NCBI GenBank assembly: GCA_018883945.1
Contig: JAHLFF010000326.1
Span: 1 to 51,262, forward strand
DNA from: Candidatus Acinetobacter avistercoris
Lineage (GTDB): Bacteria; Pseudomonadota; Gammaproteobacteria; Pseudomonadales; Moraxellaceae
Length of the DNA stretch: 51,262 bases
Direction of reading: 5' to 3'
Position numbers and translations under genes: made by a program. The notes beneath the pieces were generated by a model. It saw nothing but the letters and a program-made list of their open reading frames with translations. It did not search any database and was not told the DNA's origin. This document shows, piece by piece, positions 28,741 to 39,311 of the stretch (position 1 is the first letter of the stretch; every line of letters starts with the position of its first letter).

Positions 28741-29798
28741 TAATCAAAACTCCTCAATGCAAGACCACATGCCACCAATAAAGAAGGTGCATCATTTTCT
28801 ATTTTTTTTAAGTCAATTTGAGGAGAAAAACCCATTTGTAAAAATGGGTTTGCAACAGTGACTCGGCATCCTAACTTCTGCTGCATGAGTTTTGACAATC
28901 CAGGAATATTGGCATTCCCTCCTGCCAATAAAATATGATCAATTTCGTTAAACTGAGATGACGAGAAAAAGAATTGTAATGAGCGCGCAGCCTGCTGGAT
29001 GACTGCATCTAAAAATGGCATTAAGACTTCGGTTTCGAAATCATCTGGCAAAGTGCTGTCTTTTTTTGCTCGTCCAGCTTCGTCAAAGGATAAGCCATAA
29101 CGATTTTGTACATCTTGAGTCAGCTGCTTCCCACCAAACACCTGCTCTCGTGTATAGATAATCTTTCCGTTTTGCATCACAGAAAGTGTGGTCATGGTAT
29201 GACCAATATCAAGTACACCCACTAAACTCGCCCCAACAGGCAAAGTATCAGAAAATACTTCAAAACTACGTTCTAATGCATAACTTTCAACTTCGGCGAC
29301 TTTAGGGTTCAATCCAACAAGGTCTAAAACCTCGACCCTTGAATCAACATTCTCGGTACGCGTAGCCACCAGTAAAACATTGACACGGTTTGGCGCATTC
29401 AGTTTTTCAGTGAGCACTTCGAAATCGAGACTCACTTCATCTAATGGAAATGGAATATATTGCTCTGCATCCATTCGAATTTGAACTTCACGTTCTTCAT
29501 CCGACATGTCCGCATCCATCTCGATCACCTTATGAATGACCATGGACGTTGGCACAGCAATTGCAACATTTGAGGATTGCGGATTGGCAATATTCATTGC
29601 GCGCTCTAAAGCATCTGCAACGTTGTCAGGATTAAGAATGTTCTTTTCGACAACACTACCGTCGACTAGTGGACTCAAGCCATAGCTCTCAACCCAATAG
29701 CGCCCATTCTTTACAGACAATTCCAATAACTTTACAGAAGTAGAACTAATATCTACTCCCACCAATCCCTTATTTGGCTTACGATAGAGTCCGAGCAC
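28740..29798 (-). CDS. pilM: Type IV pilus actin-like ATPase PilM
   Basis: A 352-residue cytoplasmic protein of the FtsA/actin fold. GVDISSTSVKLLEL is the first phosphate loop, VGVLDIGHTMTTLSV the second, and LLAGGNANIPGLSKLM the adenosine motif. It binds the PilN N-terminus and passes signals to the pilus motor ring. The start is a GTG (29796-29798), preceded by AGGACGTACATT; there is no ATG nearby. It is the first gene of pilMNOPQ, divergent from ponA. Confidence 0.95.
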   Translation of the reverse strand: MLGLYRKPNKGLVGVDISSTSVKLLELSVKNGRYWVESYGLSPLVDGSVVEKNILNPDNVADALERAMNIANPQSSNVAIAVPTSMVIHKVIEMDADMSDEEREVQIRMDAEQYIPFPLDEVSLDFEVLTEKLNAPNRVNVLLVATRTENVDSRVEVLDLVGLNPKVAEVESYALERSFEVFSDTLPVGASLVGVLDIGHTMTTLSVMQNGKIIYTREQVFGGKQLTQDVQNRYGLSFDEAGRAKKDSTLPDDFETEVLMPFLDAVIQQAARSLQFFFSSSQFNEIDHILLAGGNANIPGLSKLMQQKLGCRVTVANPFLQMGFSPQIDLKKIENDAPSLLVACGLALRSFD

Positions 29799-29851
29799 AA
29801 TGTACGTCCTATTATTTTTTTATCCCCAACAACAATACAAACTATTTACAC

Positions 29852-29878
29852 TTGGTCTAAATTATTTGCGGATATAAT
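29852..29878 (+). promoter_or_regulatory. Candidate sigma70 promoter for ponA
   Basis: TATAAT at 29873-29878 with TTGGTC at 29852-29857, spaced 15 bases, which is shorter than usual. It is about 80 bases before the ponA ATG, in the 161-base divergent gap with pilM. The -10 box is good; the -35 is uncertain. Confidence 0.4.
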
Positions 29879-29959
29879 TTCAAAACTAACAATCTGTTAA
29901 ATGAGAAGTTATACTGACCACCTTAGTTTGCCTTTAGCACCTATTAAAACTTACTTGTT

Positions 29960-32497
29960 ATGAAAAAGCTATCTTGTTGTGGACAGATTCACCCTTTTTT
30001 TCTACTGATTATCATCATTTTAATCGCTATTCCTATGGGTTTTTATGGCATGTACTTATACATTGCGCCATCACTCCCTGAAATGAACTCTCTAAAAAAG
30101 GCGCCATTATTAAAACCTTTGCAAGTTTACACCTCAGATAATCAGCTTATTGCCGAATATGGCGGTAAACTTTCTGTGCCTGTTGAATATGAACAAATTC
30201 CTGAAAAGTTTATTTACGCTTTTTTAGCCGCAGAAGATTCTTCTTTTTTTGAGCATAGCGGTATTAGTTTTAAAGGTTTAGGACGTGCGATCAGTGAAAC
30301 TGTAACAGGATCTGATGTTCAGACAGGTGGCTCCACCATCACCATGCAAGTTGCTAAGAATTATTATCTTTCACCAGAAAGAACTTTAAAAAGAAAATTG
30401 ACTGAAATTTTTCTGGCACGAAAAATTGAACAAAAACTCAGCAAAGAAGATATTTTAACGTTATATGTAAATAAAATTTTCTTGGGCAAAAATGCTTATG
30501 GTATCGCTGCTGCTGCGAAAATTTATTATGACAAGAGTTTAGATCAGCTTTCGGTTGCCCAAATGGCGATGATCGCCGGCTTACCCAAAGCGCCATCTAG
30601 ATATAATCCTGTTGCCAATCCTGAACGTGCTTTAGAACGACGAAATTGGATTTTAGGTCGCATGCTGCAACTCGGTTATATCACTCAAGCTGAATATCAA
30701 AATACTGTCGCTGAACCTGTGGCTTTAAACATGCCTGATCGAGGTGTCAGCAATAAATTCCCTTATGTCGGGGAAATGGTTCGCTCAGAGTTGGTGAGCA
30801 AATTTGGTGATTTGGCGACAGATTCGGGTTATAAAGTTTATACAACGATCGACTATAAACGACAAGAATACGCTGAAGATGCCGTTCGTAAAGGCTTAGA
30901 GGATTATGATCGTCGACATGGCTGGCGAGGTGCTGAAGCACATAATCAACCTTTGAAAAACTTTATACCTTATGCAGATACTTATCCGGTTGAAGTGACC
31001 AAAGTGAATAACAATTCTTTTGAAGCCATGATGCAAGATGGATCTACGGTTACAGTACCGTGGTCAGGTATGTCTTGGGTTCGTCCTTATCGCAGTGCAA
31101 ACAGTGTTGGTGGCGCACCAAGCAGAGCATCACAAATTGTTAAAGTGAAAGATATTGTTCGTTTAAGACCCAATGCAAATAAGAGTTCATGGGCTTTGGT
31201 GCAAATCCCTAAAGTTCAAGGTCAACTGATTGCCTTAAATCCGAATGATGGCTCTATTGCTGCGATCGTTGGGGGCTATAACTTTTATCACTCTAAGTTT
31301 AACCGTGCTATTCAAGGCTGGCGCCAGCCTGGTTCTATTATTAAACCTTTTGTTTATGCATTGGCCCTTGAACGTGGTATGACGCCACATACAATGGTCA
31401 ATGATAATCCGATTACCATTGGAAAGTGGTCTCCACGAAATTCAGATGGCCGCTATTTAGGCATGATCCCTTTACGTCGTGCCTTGTATTTATCACGCAA
31501 TACCGTTTCCGTGCGACTTTTACAAACTGTAGGGATAGAACGTACACGTCAATTATTCATGGATTTTGGTTTACAGGATGACCAAATTCCACGTAACTAC
31601 ACCATTGCCTTAGGTACGCCTCAAGTCCTCCCTATCCAAATGGCGACAGGCTACTCAGCTATTGCCAATGGTGGTTTCCGTGTACAGCCTCATTTCATTA
31701 GCCGTATTGAGGATGCTTATGGACAAGTGATTTATAAAGCCAATCCTGAATATGCCTGTATTTCCTGTATCAAATCAAAAATAAAAGTAGTCCAAGCGGA
31801 AGCCGCTACTCCAGATGATGAAGTTATTGAAATCACGAATAATGTAGATGCAGCTGAAGCAGAAACAGCATTAACCAAAGAGGAAAAAAGTCAATATCGT
31901 CAAGCTCAACGTATTTTAAAATCGAGCTCTGCTTTCGATATGGCCAATATCCTCAAAGACGTGATTCAACACGGTACAGGTCGTGCTGCATTAAAAATTG
32001 GTCGTAATGACTTAGGCGGTAAAACAGGAACCACGAACGATGCTAAAGATGCTTGGTTCGCTGGTTTCAATGGTCAATTGGTTGCAGTGACTTGGGTGGG
32101 CTTTGATCAGCCTTCTACATTAGGTCGTCGTGAATATGGTGGCATTGCAGCGCTTCCGATTTGGAGTAACTTTATGGCCAAATCTTTAGCAGATTCTCCA
32201 TCCTCATGGGTAAGCTTAGATAAAAATGCAAAGGCGCCGCTGACACGCGAGCAACGTGGCCAAGCGATAGAGGTTAAGGATTCAGAACGAAATAATGCGG
32301 GCACCCCACCTTTGGCACGTCCTATTTATCGTGCGCCCGTGATTAGTCCGGACATAAATACATCGCGAGACTTTGATGATTTACCGAGTGGTGAGCAACC
32401 TTTGCAACCGAGCAATTCTACTCCACCACCGATGAGCCAACCCAAAGCAGCACCCAAGCAAGATGCTCTAGAAAACTTGATTAACGAGTTTCAATAA
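29960..32497 (+). CDS. ponA: Penicillin-binding protein 1A (bifunctional class A PBP)
   Basis: This 845-residue enzyme polymerises glycan and cross-links peptides of murein. After a short cytoplasmic tail and one helix (11-35), the GT51 transglycosylase domain has AAEDSSFFEHSGIS (catalytic Glu near residue 92), TGGSTITMQVAKNYYL and RKLTEIFLARKIEQ. The transpeptidase domain has all three motifs: the catalytic Ser in PGSIIKPF, SRN (in LSRNTVSVRLLQ) and KTGTT. The C-terminus is a Pro-rich tail. Divergence from pilM is the classical gamma-proteobacterial arrangement. A terminator follows. Confidence 0.96.
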   Translation: MKKLSCCGQIHPFFLLIIIILIAIPMGFYGMYLYIAPSLPEMNSLKKAPLLKPLQVYTSDNQLIAEYGGKLSVPVEYEQIPEKFIYAFLAAEDSSFFEHSGISFKGLGRAISETVTGSDVQTGGSTITMQVAKNYYLSPERTLKRKLTEIFLARKIEQKLSKEDILTLYVNKIFLGKNAYGIAAAAKIYYDKSLDQLSVAQMAMIAGLPKAPSRYNPVANPERALERRNWILGRMLQLGYITQAEYQNTVAEPVALNMPDRGVSNKFPYVGEMVRSELVSKFGDLATDSGYKVYTTIDYKRQEYAEDAVRKGLEDYDRRHGWRGAEAHNQPLKNFIPYADTYPVEVTKVNNNSFEAMMQDGSTVTVPWSGMSWVRPYRSANSVGGAPSRASQIVKVKDIVRLRPNANKSSWALVQIPKVQGQLIALNPNDGSIAAIVGGYNFYHSKFNRAIQGWRQPGSIIKPFVYALALERGMTPHTMVNDNPITIGKWSPRNSDGRYLGMIPLRRALYLSRNTVSVRLLQTVGIERTRQLFMDFGLQDDQIPRNYTIALGTPQVLPIQMATGYSAIANGGFRVQPHFISRIEDAYGQVIYKANPEYACISCIKSKIKVVQAEAATPDDEVIEITNNVDAAEAETALTKEEKSQYRQAQRILKSSSAFDMANILKDVIQHGTGRAALKIGRNDLGGKTGTTNDAKDAWFAGFNGQLVAVTWVGFDQPSTLGRREYGGIAALPIWSNFMAKSLADSPSSWVSLDKNAKAPLTREQRGQAIEVKDSERNNAGTPPLARPIYRAPVISPDINTSRDFDDLPSGEQPLQPSNSTPPPMSQPKAAPKQDALENLINEFQ

Positions 32498-32522
32498 ATG
32501 TCATGCATTAAACGTCATTCGT

Positions 32523-32550
32523 AAAAAAGCCCGCTTCAGCGGGCTTTTTT
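32523..32550. terminator. Bidirectional intrinsic terminator (ponA / rlmA)
   Basis: AAAAAAGCCCGC/GCGGGCTTTTTT pairs over 12 bases around TTCA (32535-32538), between converging genes. Six A and six T on the flanks let it work in both directions. Confidence 0.9.
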
Positions 32551-32556
32551 ACGGTT

Positions 32557-33363
32557 TCATTCTTTCTTTTTAAAGAGATAGATTTGGAATTGTGCTGCTA
32601 AATCACAGCTTTCTTTTGCTTCCAATGCTTGTCGCAATTCTGGTTTCGCCTTATATGCATACGGTGTCATTGCGATTAAATTTTTAAGATCTTGTTGTTG
32701 GAGCATCATCGGAGTATCGATCACAATATCCTGAACCAATTCAAAATTATCGCTGAGTTGCTCAACAAACTTATGTGGCTCATGTGGATTGACCTCCTCA
32801 AACAAAGCTTCTCGCATCGCATAAAGATGATCTACCGCTGGTGTTACCACCATCAAATAGCCATTTGGTTTCAGCACACGTAAAATTTCTTGTTCAGGGA
32901 TTGGACTAAATAAGCTGGTACATAGGTCCACAGCGTGATCCAATACTGGCAACACTGCACCTGTCCCAACCACCCACGTCATATCTTTATTTAATTTTGC
33001 TGCAACTTGAACCGCATTTTTAGCAATATCTACACCCACACAATTTAATACTTCAGCCTGCATCGCATCTGTGTAATAACCTTCACCACAACCAATATCA
33101 ATCAAAGTCTCGATTTTCAAATCTCGAATGATGCTCACGACTGCTTGCTGTAATGGCGCATAGAAACCTGCACTTAAAAATGCTCGGCGTGCTTGCACTG
33201 ATTCAGATGTATCCCCAGGATTTTTACTGTGCTTATGTTGAACAACATGCAAATTCACATAACCTTGCTTTGCTACATCATAACTATGATTGCTTTCACA
33301 GCGCCAGGTTTTATCAGCAAGTATTAATGCGTTGCGACAAACAGGACACATCAACACATTCAT
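32557..33363 (-). CDS. rlmA: 23S rRNA (guanine-745-N1)-methyltransferase
   Basis: A 268-residue class I SAM methyltransferase of the RlmA/RrmA type. The N-terminal zinc finger has CPVCRNALIL and then the Cys and His of WRCESNHSYDVAKQGYVNL; LIDIGCGEGYYTDAM is the SAM loop; the fold ends with a QIYLF strand. It modifies G745 in the large ribosomal RNA. I start it at ATG 33361-33363, preceded by TTTGGAGAAAATT; a longer TTG start at 33373-33375 would absorb that ribosome site. It lies between two hairpins, so it is its own transcription unit. Confidence 0.88.
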   Translation of the reverse strand: MNVLMCPVCRNALILADKTWRCESNHSYDVAKQGYVNLHVVQHKHSKNPGDTSESVQARRAFLSAGFYAPLQQAVVSIIRDLKIETLIDIGCGEGYYTDAMQAEVLNCVGVDIAKNAVQVAAKLNKDMTWVVGTGAVLPVLDHAVDLCTSLFSPIPEQEILRVLKPNGYLMVVTPAVDHLYAMREALFEEVNPHEPHKFVEQLSDNFELVQDIVIDTPMMLQQQDLKNLIAMTPYAYKAKPELRQALEAKESCDLAAQFQIYLFKKKE

Positions 33364-33391
33364 AATTTTCTCCAAAGCGTTCAGCCATTAA

Positions 33392-33415
33392 AAAAGTCGG
33401 CACATGCCGACTTTT
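33392..33415 (-). terminator. Intrinsic terminator upstream of rlmA / after mraY
   Basis: AAAAGTCGGCA/TGCCGACTTTT is an 11-bp stem with a 2-base loop, just downstream of the mraY stop region on its opposite side and just upstream of rlmA. As mraY is transcribed leftwards, this ends its transcript. Confidence 0.75.
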
Positions 33416-33429
33416 CAGTTTCATTTTGC

Positions 33430-34548
33430 TTAACGCAATTTTAAAGTCATTAGACCTAAAACTACCAGCATAATTGTAATAATCCAGAAGCGAATCACCA
33501 CTTGTGTTTCACGCCAACCCTTTTTCTCATAATGATGATGCAAAGGTGCCATTAAGAAAACACGCTTGTTACGCATGCGCAGTGAACCAATTTGTAAGAA
33601 AACCGAAATTGCTTCTACCACAAATACACCCGCCATAATCGCAAAAACAATCTCTTGGCGAACCATCACAGCGATCGTACCGAGCATTGCGCCAAGCGAT
33701 AATGCGCCAACATCACCCATGAAAATTTGCGCTGGATGTGCGTTATACCAAAGAAACGCTAATCCAGCACCAATCATCGCCGCACAGATGACTACCAATT
33801 CTGATGCATTTCTGACATAAGGAATATGCAAATAATTAGCAAAACGCACATCACCTGCCAAGTAAGCAAATACACCCAGACCTGCAGCAACCAATACCAC
33901 TGGCATGATCGCTAAACCATCTAAACCATCGGTTAAATTCACAGCATTAGAAGCGCCATTAATTACAAAATACGTAAAGATAATGAAACCAATACCCAAA
34001 GGAACCGCAGACAATGGAATCGACAGATCTTTAAAGAATGGAATCAACAGATCCAACATACTTGCTGTTTGGACTGGATTTGCTTGTTGTGTTGCGATGA
34101 TATATAACGCAATACCTGCACCGAGTGAACCCACTGAAGTCCAAAAAAACTTTTTACGTGCAGGTAATCCAGCATTGTCTTTATAACGAATCTTGATCCA
34201 ATCATCAGCCCAACCGACAGCACCAAAAATAACCATTACAGCCATTACAATCCAAACATAGGGGTTGGATAAATCAGCCCACAATAGCGTTGAAATACCA
34301 ATGGAAAGAAGAATGAGTAATCCACCCATCGTTGGCGTACCCATTTTTTTGGCATGGTTTTCAGGAGCAAAAGAACTCACTGCTTGGCCATATTTGAGTG
34401 CTTGTAATTTACGGATCATCACTGGTCCGAGCACTAATCCAATGGTTAGGGCCGTCAATACGCTTAACAATGCGCGTAATGTTAAATAACGGACCACATT
34501 AAACGAACTGTTATAGCCCGCCAATTGTTCAAATAGCCATAACAGCAT
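33430..34548 (-). CDS. mraY: Phospho-N-acetylmuramoyl-pentapeptide-transferase
   Basis: The 372-residue inner-membrane enzyme moves phospho-MurNAc-pentapeptide onto undecaprenyl phosphate to form lipid I. It has about ten helices. The three catalytic signatures are present: [30 protein letters not shown] and [15 protein letters not shown], plus [12 protein letters not shown] near the C-terminus. It is directly adjacent to murF with no gap. The next gene on this strand is rlmA after a terminator; murD, ftsW and murG are not here, so the division and cell wall cluster is split at this point. Confidence 0.97.
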   Translation of the reverse strand: MLLWLFEQLAGYNSSFNVVRYLTLRALLSVLTALTIGLVLGPVMIRKLQALKYGQAVSSFAPENHAKKMGTPTMGGLLILLSIGISTLLWADLSNPYVWIVMAVMVIFGAVGWADDWIKIRYKDNAGLPARKKFFWTSVGSLGAGIALYIIATQQANPVQTASMLDLLIPFFKDLSIPLSAVPLGIGFIIFTYFVINGASNAVNLTDGLDGLAIMPVVLVAAGLGVFAYLAGDVRFANYLHIPYVRNASELVVICAAMIGAGLAFLWYNAHPAQIFMGDVGALSLGAMLGTIAVMVRQEIVFAIMAGVFVVEAISVFLQIGSLRMRNKRVFLMAPLHHHYEKKGWRETQVVIRFWIITIMLVVLGLMTLKLR

Positions 34549-35958
34549 TTAGAGTTTCTCCATCAGATCTGTCATCAACGTTTCCATGTGGGTATAACGA
34601 GAACCCTTAAACAAGAAACTCATTTTTTGCGGTTGATGCGTTTCGACTAGACTAATTAAAAATGGAAGCGCTTGTTCTTGATTGAGAAAAGCCTGTAATT
34701 TTTTACCATATTGAGTGCTACGCGCACCTTCTTGAATTGCAGGTGAAAACTCACCTACAGCCACAATGAAATTTAGCCCTTTCATCGACACTAAATCACG
34801 ACCCAACAGATAGTGCTGTTGTGCCGCTGTTGCGCCAAGTTCACCAATATCACCCATGACCATGACACGAATCCCCTCTTGCTGAGCAAGTACTTCACCA
34901 GCTGCAAGCATTGAGGTTGGATTGGCATTATAGGTATCATCGATAAATAAATATTTGTCTTGCTGAATAAAATTTAAACGGCCTTTTGCGCCTTGAGCTT
35001 GTTCAAGCCCTTGTACGATATCCTGTAAATCAATTCCGATCGCCAGAGCAAAGGCAGTAGCTGCTGTCGCATTAGAAACATTATGCATACCTGCAAAAGG
35101 TAAATTGACAGTACTACAACCTTGCGGTGTATTTAAAGTAAATTGAGCCGATTGCGCTAAGAGTTCAATCTCTGTCGCAAAAACATCACCACCCTCACCA
35201 AAACTCAAAGTTCGCTCAGTGGTTACTGCTTTTTGAATATCCGCAATAAAATCATCTTGCGCAGGAACAATGGATATTCCTGTTTTATCAATATGCGCAT
35301 AAATTTCAGATTTAGCTCGGCAAATGCCTTCACGACCACCAAACTCACCCAAATGCGCTGTACCAATATTGATAATACCCGCAACATGCGGCTGGACAAG
35401 ATTCGAGGTATAGTCAATCTCACCTTGGTGACTGGCACCCAATTCCATCACCGCATATTGATGTTCAGCTTGTAGCTCGAGCAACATCATCGGCACACCC
35501 AAATCATTATTCAAGTTACCACGGGTGATCAACGTCGGTGCGAGTCTGGACAAAATACTGCCTAGCATTTCTTTGGTCGTGGTTTTACCACTACTACCAG
35601 TCAATGCAATGACCTTCAACTGCGGGTTTTGAGCACGACGATAAGCACCCAAATGGCCCAATGCCAATCGAGTATCTTCAACCACCAATTGACATATATC
35701 GATTGCTAAGGGTTGACTCACAATTACCACTTCACAACCGTTGGAAGCAACTTGTGCAATAAAATCATGTGCATCAAAGCGCTCACCTTTTAATGCTAAA
35801 AAGATATCCCCTTTTTCAGCATGGCGTGAGTCAGTCAAAATACGCTTTAAATCTGTGAGTGGGGCTTTGTCTTGATACCAGTAACCTTGCGTTGCTTGAA
35901 CCAGTTGTTCTGCTGTCCAAGGCACTAAAGCTGCGGTACTTGTTGTTGAGGTATGCAT
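34549..35958 (-). CDS. murF: UDP-MurNAc-tripeptide:D-Ala-D-Ala ligase
   Basis: The 469-residue cytoplasmic Mur ligase adds D-Ala-D-Ala to the tripeptide nucleotide. The ATP loop is ALTGSSGKTTTKEML near residue 110. The middle domain has GNLNNDLGVP and MELGASHQGEID, the catalytic loops, and IDDTYNANPTSM marks the start of the third domain. All are typical of MurF. It follows murE by nine bases, and mraY starts directly after it. Confidence 0.96.
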   Translation of the reverse strand: MHTSTTSTAALVPWTAEQLVQATQGYWYQDKAPLTDLKRILTDSRHAEKGDIFLALKGERFDAHDFIAQVASNGCEVVIVSQPLAIDICQLVVEDTRLALGHLGAYRRAQNPQLKVIALTGSSGKTTTKEMLGSILSRLAPTLITRGNLNNDLGVPMMLLELQAEHQYAVMELGASHQGEIDYTSNLVQPHVAGIINIGTAHLGEFGGREGICRAKSEIYAHIDKTGISIVPAQDDFIADIQKAVTTERTLSFGEGGDVFATEIELLAQSAQFTLNTPQGCSTVNLPFAGMHNVSNATAATAFALAIGIDLQDIVQGLEQAQGAKGRLNFIQQDKYLFIDDTYNANPTSMLAAGEVLAQQEGIRVMVMGDIGELGATAAQQHYLLGRDLVSMKGLNFIVAVGEFSPAIQEGARSTQYGKKLQAFLNQEQALPFLISLVETHQPQKMSFLFKGSRYTHMETLMTDLMEKL

Positions 35959-35967
35959 TTGTTTTCC

Positions 35968-37464
35968 TTATTGCGCTGGATAAGCTGAGTCAATTGAACT
36001 ATGCATCGCATTTATTGCCGATTGCACTTCTACAACATCATCAAACCAATGGCGCACACCATCTATCTCTTGATAATTTTCATGCCCTTTTCCAGCTATC
36101 ACCACGATATCGCCATCTTGAGCATTTTTAACAGCGAATTTAATCGCTTCACGACGATCAGGTATTTCATATTTATTGTGTCCTGAAAAATCTATACCTG
36201 CTTTCATATCGGCAAAAATTTGTTCAGGATTCTCAGTTCGCGGATTATCTGAAGTGATCAGTGCGATATCAGCATAATCAAGCGCTGCTTGGGTCATTAA
36301 CGGTCTTTTGCCACGATCCCGATCACCACCGCATCCAAATACTGCCCACAAGTCTTTTGATACATGACGTTTCAACGTTTGTAAAACCTGAATTAAAGCA
36401 TCTGGGGTATGTGCATAATCAACAATAAACAGTCTTTGCTCATCGCGAATGACTTGCATACGTCCAGGTGCGCCTTCAAGCTTGTGCACTACGCTGATTA
36501 ATGCTTTTAAGTCAAAGCCTGCTTGCTCTGCAGCAATTAAACTCGCCACAATATTTTCCACATTAAAGTGACCGAGCAATGGGCTCTTCACTTTAAACTC
36601 ACCATGAGCGGTCACTAATGTAAACGTAGCGCCTGCTAGACTATATTCAATATCTTTAACTTGATAATCTGCATTCTGTCGCGTCGAATAGGTGATCAAT
36701 CTTGGCTTGGCTTTGTTTTCTTGGGCAGCGTTGAGCATAATCGCTGCATGCTCATCATCAATATTGATGATGACAACTTTTAAGCTGCTGAATTTAAAAA
36801 GCAATGCTTTTGCTGAAGCATAGGCTTCCAAAGTCCCGTGATAATCCAAATGATCACGACTAAGATTGCTATACACAGCGATTTCAATATCACAACCCTT
36901 TAGTCGTCCTTGCTCTAAACCATGTGAGCTAGCTTCTAAGGAAACAAATTTTGCGCCATTTAATGCATAATGATGAATGGCATTTTGTAGATTTAAAGCA
37001 TCTAAGGTGGTGTGTGAAGACACCTCTAAATGAGGCAATATTCCATTACCTGTCGTTCCCATCACAGCACATTTCGCATCGCTTAACATCAATAATTCAG
37101 CAATTAATCGTGAAATTGTGGTTTTACCATTGGTGCCTGTGACAGCAATAATTTTTGCCGCTGTCGTTGGCTGTACTGCCCTTAAATATTGCTTCTGCCA
37201 ATGCCCCATCAATTGACGAACATTGGGCACGACTAAATTATTTTCTAAATTTAAATCCACTTCAGATATTACCGAAATTGCGCCATTCTCTAATGCTTTT
37301 TGTGCATATTGGACGGTTTTTTCGGGTTCAGAAAAACTATTCAGGGCAATGAAAATTTGCCCTGTACTCACTTTACGACTATCCAGACTAAAGCCCTGAA
37401 AGGAATGTTGCATCCATTCAGCGGCATCTTCGGTGGTGTAGAGATCTTTAAATGTAATGGACAT
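35968..37464 (-). CDS. murE: UDP-MurNAc-L-Ala-D-Glu:meso-DAP ligase
   Basis: A 498-residue Mur ligase adding the third stem residue. The ATP loop is AVTGTNGKTTISRLI; SSHGLEQGRL and NLSRDHLDYH are the middle-domain motifs. DNPRTENPEQI contains the DNPR signature that selects meso-diaminopimelate, as expected for a Gram-negative. It starts 11 bases after ftsI. The order rsmH-ftsL-ftsI-murE-murF-mraY is the standard start of the division and cell wall cluster. Confidence 0.96.
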   Translation of the reverse strand: MSITFKDLYTTEDAAEWMQHSFQGFSLDSRKVSTGQIFIALNSFSEPEKTVQYAQKALENGAISVISEVDLNLENNLVVPNVRQLMGHWQKQYLRAVQPTTAAKIIAVTGTNGKTTISRLIAELLMLSDAKCAVMGTTGNGILPHLEVSSHTTLDALNLQNAIHHYALNGAKFVSLEASSHGLEQGRLKGCDIEIAVYSNLSRDHLDYHGTLEAYASAKALLFKFSSLKVVIINIDDEHAAIMLNAAQENKAKPRLITYSTRQNADYQVKDIEYSLAGATFTLVTAHGEFKVKSPLLGHFNVENIVASLIAAEQAGFDLKALISVVHKLEGAPGRMQVIRDEQRLFIVDYAHTPDALIQVLQTLKRHVSKDLWAVFGCGGDRDRGKRPLMTQAALDYADIALITSDNPRTENPEQIFADMKAGIDFSGHNKYEIPDRREAIKFAVKNAQDGDIVVIAGKGHENYQEIDGVRHWFDDVVEVQSAINAMHSSIDSAYPAQ

Positions 37465-37475
37465 TCATCACCTAT

Positions 37476-39302
37476 TTACTGGATTTTTGGAGTATCTAAG
37501 GGTTTATCAAGAGGCACATTTAGTAACCTTAAGGATTCTTGCATTACCCGAGAAAATACAGGTGCAGAAACCACGCCACCATAATAAGTGCCTTTCGGGT
37601 TTTCAACGACAACCACCATCGCTAGACGAGGGTCACTGACCGGTGCAATACCCGCAAATAAGGCGCGATATTCAGTGGTCGAATAACCTTTACGATCTGG
37701 GCGTAATTTGTGTGCGGTACCCGTCTTACCCGCGACGCGATAACCAGGAATTATAGCGCGTGTCGCTGTACCACCAGGTAAGGTTGCAGTTTCCATCATC
37801 AGGAGCACTTGATCCGCAATTTTAGGATCAATCATTGGCTCACCTTTGGGTTCACCTTCAAGCTTATATAAACTTAAAGGAACTTTTACACCTTTATTGG
37901 CAAGCATGGCATAGGCATCTGCCAGTTGTAATACGGTCGCATTTAAACCATAGCCATAAGACATGGTTGCCACTTCAGAAACATTCCACTTACTTGGCGG
38001 TAAAATTAAACCTGGACTTTCACCTGGAAATTTAACTGCAGAACGCTGACCAAAACCTAAGCGCTTATAGAATGTTGGAAGTGTCGGATATGGAAGCGAT
38101 AAGGCAATTTTCGCAACACCAACATTCGATGATTTTTGGATAATTCCGCCTAATGTCAATGCACCATAATTATGCGTATCACGAATAGTATGGTTACCCA
38201 CACGCATAGAACCAGGAGTCGTATTCACCACTGAATTGGCCGTATATTTCCCACTTTCAAGCGCCATGGCAACCGTCAATGGTTTCATAGTCGAACCTGG
38301 CTCAAATGAATCTACCGCACCACGATTACGCATCGCGTCTTTATTCGATAAGCTATTTTTATCATTCGGGTTATACGATGGCCAACTGGTCATCGCAAGT
38401 ATTTCACCTGTTTTCACATCTACTGCAATTGCCGTTGCAGAGCGAGCATTATTTGCCACACCGACAGCCGTAAGCTCACGGTACATAATGTATTGCAAAC
38501 GTGAGTCAATACTCAGCGTAATGTTCTCTCCAGCCTCAACTTCCTTAACCACTTCAGGTGTTTGTAAACGATTACCATGTTTATCACGTACAATTTTTTG
38601 TTCGCCATTTACCCCAGCAAGACGTTTATTGAGCTGCATTTCTAAGCCCTCAATGCCCGTCCCCTCTGTGTTGGTTAATCCAATAATTTGTGAATTAGCT
38701 TGAGGTTGTGGGTAATAACGTTTGTATGATTTTTCAGCATAAACACCTGCAAAATTACGTTTTACAATCAAATCTGCCTGTGGAGGTGGAACTTCTTTTT
38801 TTAAGACCAAATATCGAGAACGCGACCGATCTTTAACGCGTTTACGAAGCTCTTGTCGATCAATACCCACTGCATCTGCTAATTCATCTAAATTCAGATT
38901 TTCTTTAGGTAGTTGATTTTTCAGCCTTACACTATTGGGCGTTTCTTTCAATTCAGACGTAATTTCATCAAATGCAGCTTTTGTGTCGTAATAATTTTTA
39001 GGATCGATCACCACTTTCATAATCGGAGTACTAATCGCCAAAGGAATACCGTTGCGATCACTGATCACACCGCGCATTGCACTCATTTTTTCTGTTCTTA
39101 AAATTTTAGCATTGGCTTTATTTTGTAAAAAATCTTTGTTAATGACTTGCACATAAAAAGCACGGAAAACCAATAAAATAAAGCAGAGAAGCACGAAGCC
39201 CCACATCAAATAAAAACGCCACATGTCTAATGCAAGATTTGGTTTTTCTGAGATTGAACGTTGTTTTTTACGCGGTTGCTTCATTTTACTTTTATCCACC
39301 AT
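37476..39302 (-). CDS. ftsI: Septal transpeptidase FtsI (PBP3)
   Basis: This 608-residue class B penicillin-binding protein cross-links septal murein. A Lys/Arg-rich cytoplasmic tail precedes one helix (about 28-50). The pedestal runs to about residue 240. The transpeptidase has FEPGSTMKPL (catalytic Ser of STMK), KSSNVG (SSN) and VAGKTGTAHK (KTG), in order. Length and motif spacing are normal for beta-lactam target PBP3. ftsL lies nine bases upstream. Confidence 0.97.
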   Translation of the reverse strand: MVDKSKMKQPRKKQRSISEKPNLALDMWRFYLMWGFVLLCFILLVFRAFYVQVINKDFLQNKANAKILRTEKMSAMRGVISDRNGIPLAISTPIMKVVIDPKNYYDTKAAFDEITSELKETPNSVRLKNQLPKENLNLDELADAVGIDRQELRKRVKDRSRSRYLVLKKEVPPPQADLIVKRNFAGVYAEKSYKRYYPQPQANSQIIGLTNTEGTGIEGLEMQLNKRLAGVNGEQKIVRDKHGNRLQTPEVVKEVEAGENITLSIDSRLQYIMYRELTAVGVANNARSATAIAVDVKTGEILAMTSWPSYNPNDKNSLSNKDAMRNRGAVDSFEPGSTMKPLTVAMALESGKYTANSVVNTTPGSMRVGNHTIRDTHNYGALTLGGIIQKSSNVGVAKIALSLPYPTLPTFYKRLGFGQRSAVKFPGESPGLILPPSKWNVSEVATMSYGYGLNATVLQLADAYAMLANKGVKVPLSLYKLEGEPKGEPMIDPKIADQVLLMMETATLPGGTATRAIIPGYRVAGKTGTAHKLRPDRKGYSTTEYRALFAGIAPVSDPRLAMVVVVENPKGTYYGGVVSAPVFSRVMQESLRLLNVPLDKPLDTPKIQ

Positions 39303-39311
39303 TCAGCGTGC